Assembly: GCF_026626335.1 (NCBI RefSeq)
Contig: NZ_JAPNTZ010000007.1
Location: 310,001 to 374,000, forward strand
DNA length: 64,000 bases
Source of the DNA: Paractinoplanes pyxinae
GTDB taxonomy: Bacteria > Actinomycetota > Actinomycetes > Mycobacteriales > Micromonosporaceae
Direction: 5' to 3'
Shown here: positions 38,580-46,987 of the stretch, one piece after another
Layout: the number at the start of each line of letters is the position of its first letter
Position numbering within the stretch: position 1 is the first letter of the stretch
Position numbers and translations under genes: made by a program
Notes under the pieces: generated by a model
Databases searched by the model: none
Told to the model about the DNA's origin: nothing
Seen by the model: the letters and a program-made list of their open reading frames with translations, nothing else

Positions 38580-39299
38580 TCAAGCGGCGGCGGGCAGCGA
38601 TCGGCTGGTCGCGGCCCGGACGCGATCGGCCACCAGCCGTACGAGTTCCGGGGCGTCCCCTAGCGGGTCGGCCACCGCCACCGCACCGGACTCCGACGCC
38701 GTACGCGCCGCCAGGTCGTACAAGAAACCCGGCGCAAGGAAATACGAGGCCATGCCGACCCGGGAAGCACCCGCGGCCCGCAGACGGCGTACAGCGGCTC
38801 CGGGGTCGGGCGGGGAGGCCGAGGCATACGCCGCCACGCACGGGACGCTCAGACGGGCGCTGAGGGCATCGGCCGCCCACGTGATCGTTTCCCGCGCCGC
38901 GGCATCCCGCGTGCCGGCCGCAGCGAGCACGACAGCGTCCAGGTCGGCGGCCGGAAGCCGGCGCATCATGCCATCGATCAAGGCGTCCGACGGCCCCAGG
39001 ACGTCGGCCAGAGTCACGTCGACCGGAAGCCCGGCTGCCTCCTCGACCACCGCCGGCACGTCGACCTTGCCGTGGTAGGCCGACGTCAGCAGCAACGGCA
39101 CCAGCACGGCCCGGCGGCCGGGCAGCCCGGCCAGCACGTCGAGCGGCCGCGGCCCGGCGTGATCGAGGTACGACGCGTGGACGTCCCAGGACGGATGAGC
39201 CCGCCGGACGGCGCGAGCCAAGGACGAGGTCGCGGCGGCAGCGCGCGGATCCCGGCTGCCGTGCGCGACCAGGACGACGGCTAGACGTGCAGGCCGCAT
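38580..39299 (-). CDS. sirohydrochlorin chelatase-like protein (CbiX family)
   Basis: A 239-residue two-lobed protein. Metal-ligand and active-site motifs VAHGSRDPRA and LLTSAYHGKVDVP are in the first lobe. The second lobe is degenerate, as in long CbiX proteins (VVLAAAGTRDAAARE, GMASYFLAPGFLYD). Its position at the end of the sulfur operon supports insertion of iron into sirohydrochlorin to make siroheme for the reductase encoded upstream. It overlaps the 3' end of cysH by 19 bp, so it is probably translationally coupled. Confidence 0.88.
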   Translation of the reverse strand: MRPARLAVVLVAHGSRDPRAAAATSSLARAVRRAHPSWDVHASYLDHAGPRPLDVLAGLPGRRAVLVPLLLTSAYHGKVDVPAVVEEAAGLPVDVTLADVLGPSDALIDGMMRRLPAADLDAVVLAAAGTRDAAARETITWAADALSARLSVPCVAAYASASPPDPGAAVRRLRAAGASRVGMASYFLAPGFLYDLAARTASESGAVAVADPLGDAPELVRLVADRVRAATSRSLPAAA

Positions 39300-40048
39300 T
39301 CGGTCTTCTCGAACATCGCCCAGCGACCCGCCCGCGGGTCCTCCCCGGCCTTCGTGCGCCGGGTGCACGGCCAGCAGCCGATCGAGCCGTACCCCTTCTT
39401 GAACAGCTCGTTGACCGGCACGTTCCACCGGCTGATGTAGCGGTTCACGTCGGCCTCGGTCCAGGCCGCGATCGGGTTGACCTTGACCTTGCCCTTCTTG
39501 GCGTCGAAGGCGACCATCGGCGTGTTGGCCCGGGTCGGCGACTCGTCGCGGCGCAGGCCGGTGGCCCACGAGTCGTAGTCGCTCAGCGCGCGCTCGAGCG
39601 GCTCGACTTTGCGCAGGAAGCAGCACTCGTCGGGGCTGCGGGCGAACAGCCGCGGCCCGTACTCGCCGTCCTGCTGGCCGACCGTCTTGCGGGGACGGAT
39701 CGACCGTACGTTGACGTCCATGGTGGCAGCGACGATGTCGCGCACCTTGAGCGTCTCCGGGAAGTGCAGGCCGGTGTCGAGGAACACCACGTCGACGCCG
39801 GGCGAGACCCGCGAGAACAGGTGGGCCACGACGGCGTCGGCCATCGAGCTGGTGACGCAGAACCGGTCGCCGAAGGTGTCGGTCGCCCACTTGGCGATCA
39901 CCTCGGCCGGGGCGCCCTCGAGCTCGCGGCCGGCCTCACGGGCCAGCGCCTCGAGCTCGTCGCGGGAGCGCCGGGTCGGGTCCTGGGCAACCGGGGCAGC
40001 GCCGCCGAGGTTGACCAGGTTCAGCGATGTTGCGGCCACGACTGTCAT
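39281..40048 (-). CDS. cysH: adenylyl-sulfate (APS) reductase
   Basis: A 255-residue PAPS/APS reductase family enzyme. It uses thioredoxin to reduce adenylyl sulfate to sulfite. It has the P-loop-like VTSSMADAVVAHL, FLDTGLHFPETL, and the Cys pairs DECCFLRKVEPL and GSIGCWPCTRR. These CC...CxxC pairs bind a [4Fe-4S] cluster and mark the APS- rather than PAPS-using type. The catalytic C-terminal ECGLH is present. The ATG overlaps the stop of the upstream zinc-ribbon gene by ATGA (40045-40048), with GGGAG before it. Confidence 0.94.
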   Translation of the reverse strand: MTVVAATSLNLVNLGGAAPVAQDPTRRSRDELEALAREAGRELEGAPAEVIAKWATDTFGDRFCVTSSMADAVVAHLFSRVSPGVDVVFLDTGLHFPETLKVRDIVAATMDVNVRSIRPRKTVGQQDGEYGPRLFARSPDECCFLRKVEPLERALSDYDSWATGLRRDESPTRANTPMVAFDAKKGKVKVNPIAAWTEADVNRYISRWNVPVNELFKKGYGSIGCWPCTRRTKAGEDPRAGRWAMFEKTECGLHV

Positions 40049-40203
40049 CGGTTTACTCCCTTGGAAAGCAGCCCGTTGAACTTGACCGTGAAAACTCGGG
40101 CGCAGGAGTGGCACTCCCAGGCGCCGTGCGAAGCCTCGTTGGGGCGCAGGTCTTCCTCGCCGCAGTAGGGGCAGTACAGGGGTGCGGACCGGGCGTCGCT
40201 CAT
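40045..40203 (-). CDS. small zinc-ribbon protein of the sulfur operon
   Basis: A 52-residue protein whose start and stop both overlap its neighbours: its ATG overlaps the reductase stop and its TGA overlaps the cysH ATG. Two CxxC knuckles, YCPYCGEED and ECHSCARVF, 17 residues apart, form a rubredoxin-like zinc ribbon. The tail FTVKFNGLL is conserved-looking. Similar short genes sit between sir and cysH in other actinomycetes. A role as electron or metal adaptor for the reductases is inference. Confidence 0.85.
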   Translation of the reverse strand: MSDARSAPLYCPYCGEEDLRPNEASHGAWECHSCARVFTVKFNGLLSKGVNR

Positions 40204-41894
40204 TTGAGAAGCTCCTCGTCCGCGCGCACGACCCAGTCGGCGAACGTCTCGTCCTTCGACGCGCGTCCGTCGAGGTAGTGGCGGGCCAGCTTTTCCACGT
40301 ACGCGGGAAGCTCTTCCGCCGTGGCCTTGAGCCCGCGCAGCTTGCGCCCGAAGCCGGACGTCTGCCCCTGCGCCATGCCGAGCCCGCCGCCGAGGTGCAC
40401 CTGGTAGCCCTCGACCTGCTGACCGTGCTCGTTCAGCACCAGCTGGCCCTTGAGCCCGATGTCGGCCACCTGGGTGCGCGCGCAGGCGTTGGGGCAGCCG
40501 TTGATGTGGATCGAGATGTCGGCGTCGAAGTCCTTCAGCGTCTCTTCGAGGCGGGCCACCAGCTCTTCGCCGCGGGCCTTGGTCTCGACGATGGCCAGCT
40601 TGCAGAACTCGATGCCGGTGCAGGCCATCGTGCCCCGCCGCCAGGCCGACGGCCGCGCCTCGAGCCCGATGCCGCGGAGCCCGGTGATCAGCGGTTCGAC
40701 CTTGTCGTCGGCGATGTCGAGGACCAGAAGCTTCTGGTACGCGGTGAGGCGCACGCGGTCGGAGCCGTGCTCCTCGGCCAGGTCGGCCAGCTGGTTCAGC
40801 TGACGACCGGACGTGCGCCCGACCACCGGGGCCGCGCCGACGTAGTTGCGGCCGTCGTTCTGCTTGTGCACTCCGATGTGGTCGATCGGCTTGGCCGGCA
40901 GCTCCGGCGGCGGGCCGTCGATCAGCGCACGGCCCAGGTACTCCTTCTCAAGCACCTCGCGGAACTTGGCCACACCCCAGTCGGCGAGCAGGAACTTCAG
41001 GCGGGCACGGTGGCGCAGCCGCCGGTAGCCGTAGTCGCGGAAGATCCCGACCACGCCCTCCCAGACGTCCGGGATCTCGTCGAGCGGCACCCACACGCCG
41101 AGACGCTCGGCCAGTCGCGGGTTGGTCGACAGTCCACCGCCGACCCACAGGTCGAAGCCCGGGCCGTGCTGCGGGTGGACCACGCCGACGAAGGAAATGT
41201 CGTTCGTCTCGTACGGGCCGTCGGCCAGCCACGAGATCTGCGATTTGAACTTGCGCGGCAGGTTCGAGTACTGCGGGTCGCCGATGTAGCGCTTCAGGAT
41301 CTCGTCGATGGCGGGCGTGCCGTCCAGCACCTCGTCGGCCGTGATGCCGGCGACGGGCGAGCCCAGCACGACGCGCGGGCAGTCGCCGCACGCCTCGGTG
41401 GTCTGCAGGCCGACCGACTCGAGCCGCCGCCAGATCTCCGGCATGTCCTCGATGCGGATCCAGTGCAGCTGGATGTTCTGCCGGTCGGTGATGTCGGCCG
41501 TGTCGCGACCGAACTCGCTCGAGATGTCGGCGATCACCCGCAGCTGGGCCAGGTTGAGCGCGCCGCCGTCGATGCGGACGCGCAGCATGAAGTACTCGTC
41601 CTCGAGCTCGTGCGGCTCGAGCACCGCCGTGCGGCCGCCGTCGATGCCCGCCTTGCGCTGGGTGTAGAGACCCCACCAGCGGAAACGGCCGCGCAGGTCT
41701 TGAGGGTCGATCGAGGCGAAGCCGCTGTGGGCGTAGATGTTCTCGATGCGGTCGCGGACGTTGAGCGGGTTGTCGTCCTTCTTGATCCGCTCGTTCGGGT
41801 TCAGCGGCTCGCGGTGTCCGAGCGCCCACTGGCCCTCGCCGCGCGCCTTACGGGGGCGGGCGGTCGGCGTAGCTGGGGTGCTGCTGGGCGCCAT
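40200..41894 (-). CDS. ferredoxin-dependent siroheme sulfite/nitrite reductase
   Basis: A 564-residue reductase of the NirA/SirA group. The tandem repeats carry FRWWGLYTQRKAGIDGG and ACGDCPRVVLGSP. The [4Fe-4S]-siroheme ligands are in the ACTGIEFCK and NGCPNACARTQ segments. The Tyr (GLYTQ) and Cys (EACGDC) that form a covalent link in mycobacterial NirA/SirA are both present. The operon with cysH and a siroheme chelatase makes sulfite the likely substrate. The ATG has GGAGGA upstream, and the message begins with a 28-codon leader peptide. The gene overlaps the zinc-ribbon gene by 4 bp. Confidence 0.93.
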   Translation of the reverse strand: MAPSSTPATPTARPRKARGEGQWALGHREPLNPNERIKKDDNPLNVRDRIENIYAHSGFASIDPQDLRGRFRWWGLYTQRKAGIDGGRTAVLEPHELEDEYFMLRVRIDGGALNLAQLRVIADISSEFGRDTADITDRQNIQLHWIRIEDMPEIWRRLESVGLQTTEACGDCPRVVLGSPVAGITADEVLDGTPAIDEILKRYIGDPQYSNLPRKFKSQISWLADGPYETNDISFVGVVHPQHGPGFDLWVGGGLSTNPRLAERLGVWVPLDEIPDVWEGVVGIFRDYGYRRLRHRARLKFLLADWGVAKFREVLEKEYLGRALIDGPPPELPAKPIDHIGVHKQNDGRNYVGAAPVVGRTSGRQLNQLADLAEEHGSDRVRLTAYQKLLVLDIADDKVEPLITGLRGIGLEARPSAWRRGTMACTGIEFCKLAIVETKARGEELVARLEETLKDFDADISIHINGCPNACARTQVADIGLKGQLVLNEHGQQVEGYQVHLGGGLGMAQGQTSGFGRKLRGLKATAEELPAYVEKLARHYLDGRASKDETFADWVVRADEELLK

Positions 41895-42195
41895 GTCGGC
41901 GGTCCTCCGGAAGTCGTGGGCGCGTTCAGACGCTCACGGCTGGGAAGGCTCGCGACATCAGTGTCAGGAGTGGCCGGCGCGTCTCGCGCGCCCGAAAAAT
42001 AGATCGGACGGCGTCAGGAAGCCGGACACATCGCGCTGCGGACACGGCCGTAATCAACGTGGCGGCGAGCCACGAAGCGGCGGTCCAGAGCAGCGGTCAT
42101 GTGCGCAAGCCTCTCACGCCGCGGCCTTCTGGGCCAGGCTGGTCCAGATTCCGGGAGTGTGGTACGTCGCACCTTCGCAATCGCGGTGTAACAAG
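41895..42195 (-). promoter_or_regulatory. leader region of the sulfur operon
   Basis: 301 bp between the sensor kinase 3' end and the reductase start. It encodes the leader peptide (42014-42100). Between this peptide and the reductase lies a GC stem GGCGCG/CGCGCC (41976-41981 with 41987-41992) plus a small GACA/TGTC stem; both could take part in attenuation. The promoter must lie between 42101 and 42195. Confidence 0.6.
42014..42100 (-). CDS. cysteine-type attenuation leader peptide
   Basis: A 28-residue peptide. It starts MTAALDRRFVARR, continues HVDYGRVRSAMC, and ends PAS. The HVD(L/Y)GRV-S-A-C pattern matches the short 'putative leader peptides' found upstream of sulfur-assimilation operons in Streptomyces and relatives, with the Cys codon (TGT) near the end. 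Ribosome stalling at Cys when cysteine is scarce could change the downstream RNA structure and raise sir-cysH expression. The mechanism is inference; the peptide is seen. Confidence 0.82.
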   Translation of the reverse strand: MTAALDRRFVARRHVDYGRVRSAMCPAS

Positions 42196-43746
42196 TCAGC
42201 GCTTTCCCAACGGCACCACGAGCACCGCCTCGGTGCCGCCGCCGGCCCGGTTGCGCAGCTCGATGCTGCCCCGCAGCTCCCCCGTGGCCAGCGCCCGCAC
42301 GATCTGCAGGCCCAGCCGGTGAGTGTCGTCGGCCCGGAAGTCCTCGGGCAGTCCCTGCCCGTTGTCGGCCACCGTGACGTGCAGCTGCTTGCGGAACCGG
42401 TGGGCCGAGACGACCACTTCGCCCGATTCCTCGGTAGGGGCCGGAACCAGGTCGTCGTCGTCCTCGGCGGCCGGGAAGCCGTGCTCGACCGCGTTGATCA
42501 GCAGCTCGTTCAGCACCATGACCAGCGAGGTGGCGATCTCGGCGGGCAGCACGCCGAACGTGCCCTCGCGCCGCATCTTGACCGGGATGCTGGTCGCCGC
42601 GACCTCGGTGGCCGCCGTGGCCACCCGGTCGACGATGCCGTCGAAGTCCACCGCCTCGTCGCTCGACATCGACAGCGTCTCGTGCACCAGCGCGATCGAG
42701 GCGACCCGGCGCACCGACTCCTGCAGGGCCAGCTTGGCCTCGGGCGCGTCGACCCGGCGGGCCTGCAGGCGCAGCAGGGCGGCCACGGTCTGCAGGTTGT
42801 TCTTCACCCGGTGGTGGATCTCGCGGATCGTCGCGTCCTTGGTCATCAGAGCGCGGTCGCGGCGGCGCACCTCGGTCACGTCGCGCACCAGCACCAGCGC
42901 GCCGATCGGCACCCCGGCCGGCAGCAGCGGCAGCGCCCGGATCAGCACAGTCGCGCCGCGAGCTTCCATCTCTTGCCGGGGCGGCGACTCACCGCGCAGC
43001 GCCGACAGGATGCGCTCGGAGGCGTCGTTGCCCTCCAGCGGATCGGCAGCGAGCCGGCTGGTCAGCGCGGACAGCTCCTCGCCGACCAGGTGGGCGTTGA
43101 AGCCGAGCCGGCGGTACGCGGACTGGGCGTTCGGGCTGGCGTAGGTGACCTTGCCGCCCGCGTCGAGCCGGACCAGGCCGTCGCCGACCCGCGGGGCCGA
43201 GGTGGTTTCGCCCGGGTGCCGGGGCGGCGGGAACGTGCCGTCCGAGACCATCTGGGCCAGGTCGTCGGCAGTGGTCAGGTAGTTGAGCTCGAGCTGGCTC
43301 GGCGTGCGCGCGGTCGACAGGTTGGTGTCGCGGCCGATCACCGCGATGACCTCGCTGTAGCCCTCTTCGTGGTCGTTGGGGTCGCGCAGGCGTACGGGAA
43401 TGGCCTCGTGCCGGGCCGGGGTGTCGCCGTACCAGACCGGGTCGCCCTCGCGCCAGATGCGCTCCTGCGCGAAGGCGATGTCGAGGTGGGCCACCTCGGG
43501 CCCGCCCACGATCTTGCCGACCTGGTCGTCCTGGTACGCCGTGGGGGCCGTCGTCGGGCGCACCTGGGCCACGCACAGATACTCGCGCGGCTGCCCTTCC
43601 TCCCGCTTCACCGGCACCCACATCAGCAGGTCGGCGAAGGAGAGGTCGGACAGCAGCTGCCAGTCGCCGGCCAGCCGGTGCAGGTGGTCGATGTCGGCCG
43701 GCCCGAGGCCGGTGTGCTCCTCGGCCAGATCACGCAACGTTGACAC
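42196..43746 (-). CDS. pdtaS: PdtaS-type sensor histidine kinase
   Basis: A 516-residue soluble kinase of the HWE/HisKA_2 class. The N-terminal GAF-like domain is about 30-170 (HLHRLAGDWQLLSDLSFADLLMW starts it). A PAS domain is about 185-300 (GLVRLDAGGKVTYASPNA). The phospho-acceptor helix carries EIHHRVKNNLQTVAALL, and the ATPase domain has LNELLINAVEHGF and VADNGQGL. Length and architecture match actinobacterial PdtaS, whose partner PdtaR is an ANTAR RNA-binding antiterminator; no pdtaR is adjacent here. The start is GTG 43746 without a clear ribosome site. Confidence 0.88.
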   Translation of the reverse strand: MSTLRDLAEEHTGLGPADIDHLHRLAGDWQLLSDLSFADLLMWVPVKREEGQPREYLCVAQVRPTTAPTAYQDDQVGKIVGGPEVAHLDIAFAQERIWREGDPVWYGDTPARHEAIPVRLRDPNDHEEGYSEVIAVIGRDTNLSTARTPSQLELNYLTTADDLAQMVSDGTFPPPRHPGETTSAPRVGDGLVRLDAGGKVTYASPNAQSAYRRLGFNAHLVGEELSALTSRLAADPLEGNDASERILSALRGESPPRQEMEARGATVLIRALPLLPAGVPIGALVLVRDVTEVRRRDRALMTKDATIREIHHRVKNNLQTVAALLRLQARRVDAPEAKLALQESVRRVASIALVHETLSMSSDEAVDFDGIVDRVATAATEVAATSIPVKMRREGTFGVLPAEIATSLVMVLNELLINAVEHGFPAAEDDDDLVPAPTEESGEVVVSAHRFRKQLHVTVADNGQGLPEDFRADDTHRLGLQIVRALATGELRGSIELRNRAGGGTEAVLVVPLGKR

Positions 43747-43772
43747 GCGCCAAGCGTGCCACGCGAGTGTTA

Positions 43773-44831
43773 CTACAGAGTGCTGGTGACCTTCTTGAGT
43801 CCACGAGGTGAGTCAGGATCTTCACCACGCGCGAGCGCCAGGGCGAGCGCGAGCTTCTGCAGCGGCAGGATGTCGAGCAGCGCGCTGTACCGCTCGTCGG
43901 TCACCGCCGGCACCGACAGCCGCCCGGCCGCGCCCGGCACGTCGGTGGCGCCGATCGTCACCACGTCGGCCCGCCGCTCGCCGAGCCGGGTCACCACGTC
44001 GCGCATCGACTGCCCGCCCGGCCCGTCGCCCACCACGGCCAGCACCGGCACGTCGGGGTCGGTCATGGCCAGCGGCCCGTGCAACAGGTCGGCGCCCGAG
44101 AACGAGAGCGCCGGCAGGTACGAGGTCTCCATCAGCTTGAGCGCGGCCTCACGGGCGGTCGGGTAGGCGTACCCGCGCCCGGTCGTCACCATCCGCGAGG
44201 CGAACCGGTAGCGCTGCGCCAGGTCGTCGGCCGTCCGGTCGGCCAGCGCGTCCTCGGCCAGCTGGGGCAGCTTGTCAAGGGCGGCCCGCTCGTCGGCCGG
44301 CAGCGTGCCGTCGCCGGAGCGGATGCCCTCGATCAGCAGCAGAAGGGCGAGCAGTTCGGCGGTGTACGTCTTGGTCGCCGCGACCGCCCGCTCATGTCCG
44401 GCCGCCACGTCGATCGACAGCTCGGCCGCCTGGGCCAGCGGCGATTCCGGGTTGTTGGTGACCGCGAGGGTCAGGCCGCCGGTCTCGCGGGCCACCTTGA
44501 GGACGCCGGTCAGGTCGGGTGAGCCGCCGCTCTGGCTGACGCCGATCACCAGCGTGTCGGTGAAGTTCGGCCGGGCGCCGAACAGGGTGATCGCGCTCGG
44601 CGAGGCGCTGGCCACGGGCAGGCCGAGCCGGATCTCGGTGAGGTAGGCCCCGTACAGCGCGGCGTGGTCGGAGGTGCCCCGGGCCACGAAGACGACGTTG
44701 CGCGGCCGCCGGCGGGCCACCTCGGCGGCCACCCCGGCGATCAGGCCGGTGTGCTCGCCGTCGAGCAGCCGGGCGAATCCACCCGGTTGTTCCGCGATGT
44801 CCGCGGCCATCCCCTGGCCTCGCTGTGTCAC
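43773..44831 (-). CDS. SIS-domain sugar isomerase/deaminase (GlmS isomerase-like)
   Basis: A 352-residue protein with two SIS domains and no glutaminase domain. Seen: VFVARGTSDHAALYG, VSQSGGSPDLTGVLKVAR, TNNPESPLAQ, and in the second half GRGYAYPTAREAALKLMET and ELLHGP-like ADLLHGPLAM. This is the isomerase half of GlmS, as found in glucosamine-6-phosphate deaminase (NagB-II/AgaS-like) proteins. It acts on phosphorylated amino sugars. The GTG start follows GGGGAGG. No DasR box was found upstream. Confidence 0.87.
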   Translation of the reverse strand: MTQRGQGMAADIAEQPGGFARLLDGEHTGLIAGVAAEVARRRPRNVVFVARGTSDHAALYGAYLTEIRLGLPVASASPSAITLFGARPNFTDTLVIGVSQSGGSPDLTGVLKVARETGGLTLAVTNNPESPLAQAAELSIDVAAGHERAVAATKTYTAELLALLLLIEGIRSGDGTLPADERAALDKLPQLAEDALADRTADDLAQRYRFASRMVTTGRGYAYPTAREAALKLMETSYLPALSFSGADLLHGPLAMTDPDVPVLAVVGDGPGGQSMRDVVTRLGERRADVVTIGATDVPGAAGRLSVPAVTDERYSALLDILPLQKLALALALARGEDPDSPRGLKKVTSTL

Positions 44832-44975
44832 GGGTTCCTCCCCTGATGAGCATCTGAGCGCGCGATTCGTGCGCAGTCTTGCAAGTTTGAGCTTACAGAG
44901 TCAACGTTTCGAGCACTAATGAGCAGAAGATCGCCCTGCTGACATATACCTTTCTTTCCCCTACTGTCTTGCATC

Positions 44976-46493
44976 GTGGATTTACGCCGCGCCGCCGACC
45001 GCGCCCTCGAGCAGGCGAGATCGGCTCTGGCCACAGACGAGCCCGAGAAGGCCGCCGATCACATCGCCGGCGCGCTGGCCCACGCCCCCACCCTGCCCGA
45101 AGTGCATGAGGTGCTCGGTCGTCTCGCCGCCCGCCCCGGCGGTGGTCTCGACCTGCTGCGCGCCGGTCCGCACACCTCGCCCGGCAAGCTCGCCGCGCGC
45201 GCCCATCTGCTGGCCGCGGCCGGCCGCCCCGAGGACGGTCTGCCGTTGCTCGCCGCGGCCACCGGCCAGGCTCCGGCCGCCGACTGGGCCGGGGTGCCCT
45301 GGGTCCTCGAGCCCGCCCTCGGCGTACGGATCGAACCCGGCCTTCTCGCCCAGGTGCTCATGCGGCTCTGCACCCGGGTCGCCGAGCCCGCCCCGCCCAC
45401 CCTGCGGCCCTACCTGACCGTGGTGCGGCATGCGCTGGCCGCCTACCCGGAGCACGCGATGCTGCTGGGCGCCGGCTCCGCGCTGGCCCGCCGCGTCGGC
45501 GAGCACGAGCTGGCCGTCGACTGGGCCTCCCGCGGCGCCCGGGTCCGCCCGTCCAAGCTCGGCGAGATCTGGCTCGGGTACGCGTACCGCAGCTCCGGCC
45601 GCCTGCCCGAGGCGCTCGCCGCCCTGCGCCGCGCGGTGGCCCACGACCCCGACGACCTCTCGGTGTACGCCGACATCGCCGGCACCCTGGCCGACAACGG
45701 CCGCCTGGAGGACGCGCTGAGCTGGGTCGACCGCGCCCTCGAACGCGACCCCGACTACGACTGCGCCGTGCACACCGGCCACCGGCTGCGCCACCGGGCC
45801 GACGGCGACCTCATGCACCTGGTGCGGCTGGCCGACTTCATCCGCGACCACCCCGACGAGTCGCACGAGCACACCGACCTGGCCGACTGCTGCCGCGAAA
45901 CCGCCTGGCTGAGCGGCGCCCCGGCTGCCGCGCCCCTGCCCCGCGGCGCCGCTCCCGTGTCCGCAGAGCCCTCGGCCGACGCGATCCGGCGCCTGCGCCA
46001 GGTCGCCTCGCTCTCGTGGGCGCACCCGCCGGCCGCCTACGACGCGGCCGTTCCGCTGATCCTGGTGTCCCCGGCCGACCTGCTGGCCCTGCTCGCGCAC
46101 CCACCGGCCGACGTGGCCGCCCCCGAGATCTGGGCCTGCCTCGGGCTGCTGCACCACCGCTCCGAGGAGGCCTGGCCCGACTCGGAACGCCGCCGGATGT
46201 TGCTCGACCTGGCCGGCGGTGGCCTCGACCGGGTGACCGAGGCGGCTCTGTTCGCGCTGATCGTGGCGGCCTGGGTCGACCCGTCGGCGCGGGCCGACGT
46301 GGCCGGACTGATCACGGCCAAGCTCACCGAGGTGACGGCGCGGCCCGGGGCCCGATCGTTCGCCGAGCTGGCGCTGGCCGCGCCCGGCCTCGACCAGTCG
46401 GCCCGGCAGCTGGCCACGGCGATGACCCGCACGCCCGCCGTGCCGCGCCAGCGCGGGCGCAGCCGGTTGTCGCTGCGCTGGCGCCGGGACTGA
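44976..46493 (+). CDS. tetratricopeptide-repeat protein
   Basis: A 505-residue soluble helical-repeat protein. TPR units are clearest at 10-40 (ARSALATDEPEKAADHIAGA) and around 185-265 (LGYAYRSSGRLPEALAALRR; DIAGTLADNGRLEDALSWVD), each ending in an ALxxxP-type turn. The C-terminal part (about 340-480) is helical without clear repeats. It is probably a protein-interaction scaffold. The GTG start is 31 nt after an AT-rich stretch that looks like a promoter (ACATATACC). No enzymatic motif is visible. Confidence 0.75.
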   Translation: MDLRRAADRALEQARSALATDEPEKAADHIAGALAHAPTLPEVHEVLGRLAARPGGGLDLLRAGPHTSPGKLAARAHLLAAAGRPEDGLPLLAAATGQAPAADWAGVPWVLEPALGVRIEPGLLAQVLMRLCTRVAEPAPPTLRPYLTVVRHALAAYPEHAMLLGAGSALARRVGEHELAVDWASRGARVRPSKLGEIWLGYAYRSSGRLPEALAALRRAVAHDPDDLSVYADIAGTLADNGRLEDALSWVDRALERDPDYDCAVHTGHRLRHRADGDLMHLVRLADFIRDHPDESHEHTDLADCCRETAWLSGAPAAAPLPRGAAPVSAEPSADAIRRLRQVASLSWAHPPAAYDAAVPLILVSPADLLALLAHPPADVAAPEIWACLGLLHHRSEEAWPDSERRRMLLDLAGGGLDRVTEAALFALIVAAWVDPSARADVAGLITAKLTEVTARPGARSFAELALAAPGLDQSARQLATAMTRTPAVPRQRGRSRLSLRWRRD

Positions 46494-46503
46494 GAACCGC
46501 TCG

Positions 46504-46722
46504 TCAGGCCTGGATGATGGCGATCAGGTCGCCCTCCTGGACGACGTCGCCCTCGTGCACGGCCACCTCGGCCACCGTGCCGTCGGCCTCGGCCACGACC
46601 GGGATCTCCATCTTCATCGACTCGAGGATCACCAGCGTGTCCCCCTCGGCGACGGTGTCGCCGGTCGAGGCGACGACCTTCCACACGTTGGCCACCATCT
46701 CGGCCCGGATCTCGTCGGCCAT
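46504..46722 (-). CDS. biotin/lipoyl attachment-domain protein (TB7.3-like)
   Basis: A 72-residue single biotinyl domain. The acceptor Lys lies in ESMKMEIPV, with the flanking GDTVAEGDTLVILE and VHEGDVVQEGDLI hairpins. It resembles mycobacterial TB7.3, a small biotinylated protein encoded near sigH-rshA, and here it also lies next to the sigR-rsrA pair. It may serve an acyl-CoA carboxylase as a free carrier; no carboxylase is nearby. Confidence 0.9.
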   Translation of the reverse strand: MADEIRAEMVANVWKVVASTGDTVAEGDTLVILESMKMEIPVVAEADGTVAEVAVHEGDVVQEGDLIAIIQA

Positions 46723-46852
46723 CGATGAATCTCCTTCTGACTACGCTGTCGGTCCGGTCATCAAACCACGGAATCCGCTCGGGTGAGTCCGGCGCGCGCG
46801 GAAGCGCCGACTACCATCGGCGCGGGAAACAGCGCACGAACAAGGAGTCACC

Positions 46853-46927
46853 ATGGCGAAGAAGGCCCGTAAGAAGAAGGCTCGTAAGAAGAGCAGCGCG
46901 AACCACGGCAAGCGGCCCAACAGCTGA
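46853..46927 (+). CDS. ribosomal protein bL37
   Basis: A 24-residue, extremely basic peptide. It begins MAKKARKKKARKKSS and ends ANHGKRPNS. The C-terminal ANHGKRPN and the Arg/Lys-only body match the actinobacterial large-subunit protein bL37 that I recall from mycobacterial ribosome structures. The start has AAGGAG 5 nt upstream and the gene is closed by a strong terminator, so it is clearly an expressed unit. It lies between the biotinyl protein and rsrA. Confidence 0.8.
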   Translation: MAKKARKKKARKKSSANHGKRPNS

Positions 46928-46946
46928 GCTTGCGCTCGAGACACGA

Positions 46947-46976
46947 AAAGCCCCGCGCCGGACGGCGCGGGGCTTT
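46947..46976. terminator. strong terminator between bL37 and rsrA
   Basis: A perfect 13-bp stem (46947-46959 with 46964-46976; arm AAAGCCCCGCGCC) and a GGAC loop, followed by CGTTTCGG. It lies between convergent bL37 and rsrA and can serve both strands, since the arms end in A-runs/T-runs. Confidence 0.9.
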
Positions 46977-46987
46977 CGTTTCGGGTC

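Noticed and set aside
37930..38880. Minus-strand open frame antisense to whiB1
   Set aside because: It crosses whiB1, its terminator and the following gap; composition is unlike a protein and no domain is visible.
40948..41829. Long open frame inside the siroheme reductase gene
   Set aside because: It is a frame shadow of the reductase: Arg/Ala/Pro-rich, no domain, fully inside a gene with clear motifs.
44832..44975. DasR (dre) operator upstream of the SIS-domain gene
   Set aside because: I looked for an ACTGGTCTAGACCAGT-like palindrome because of the amino-sugar context and found none.
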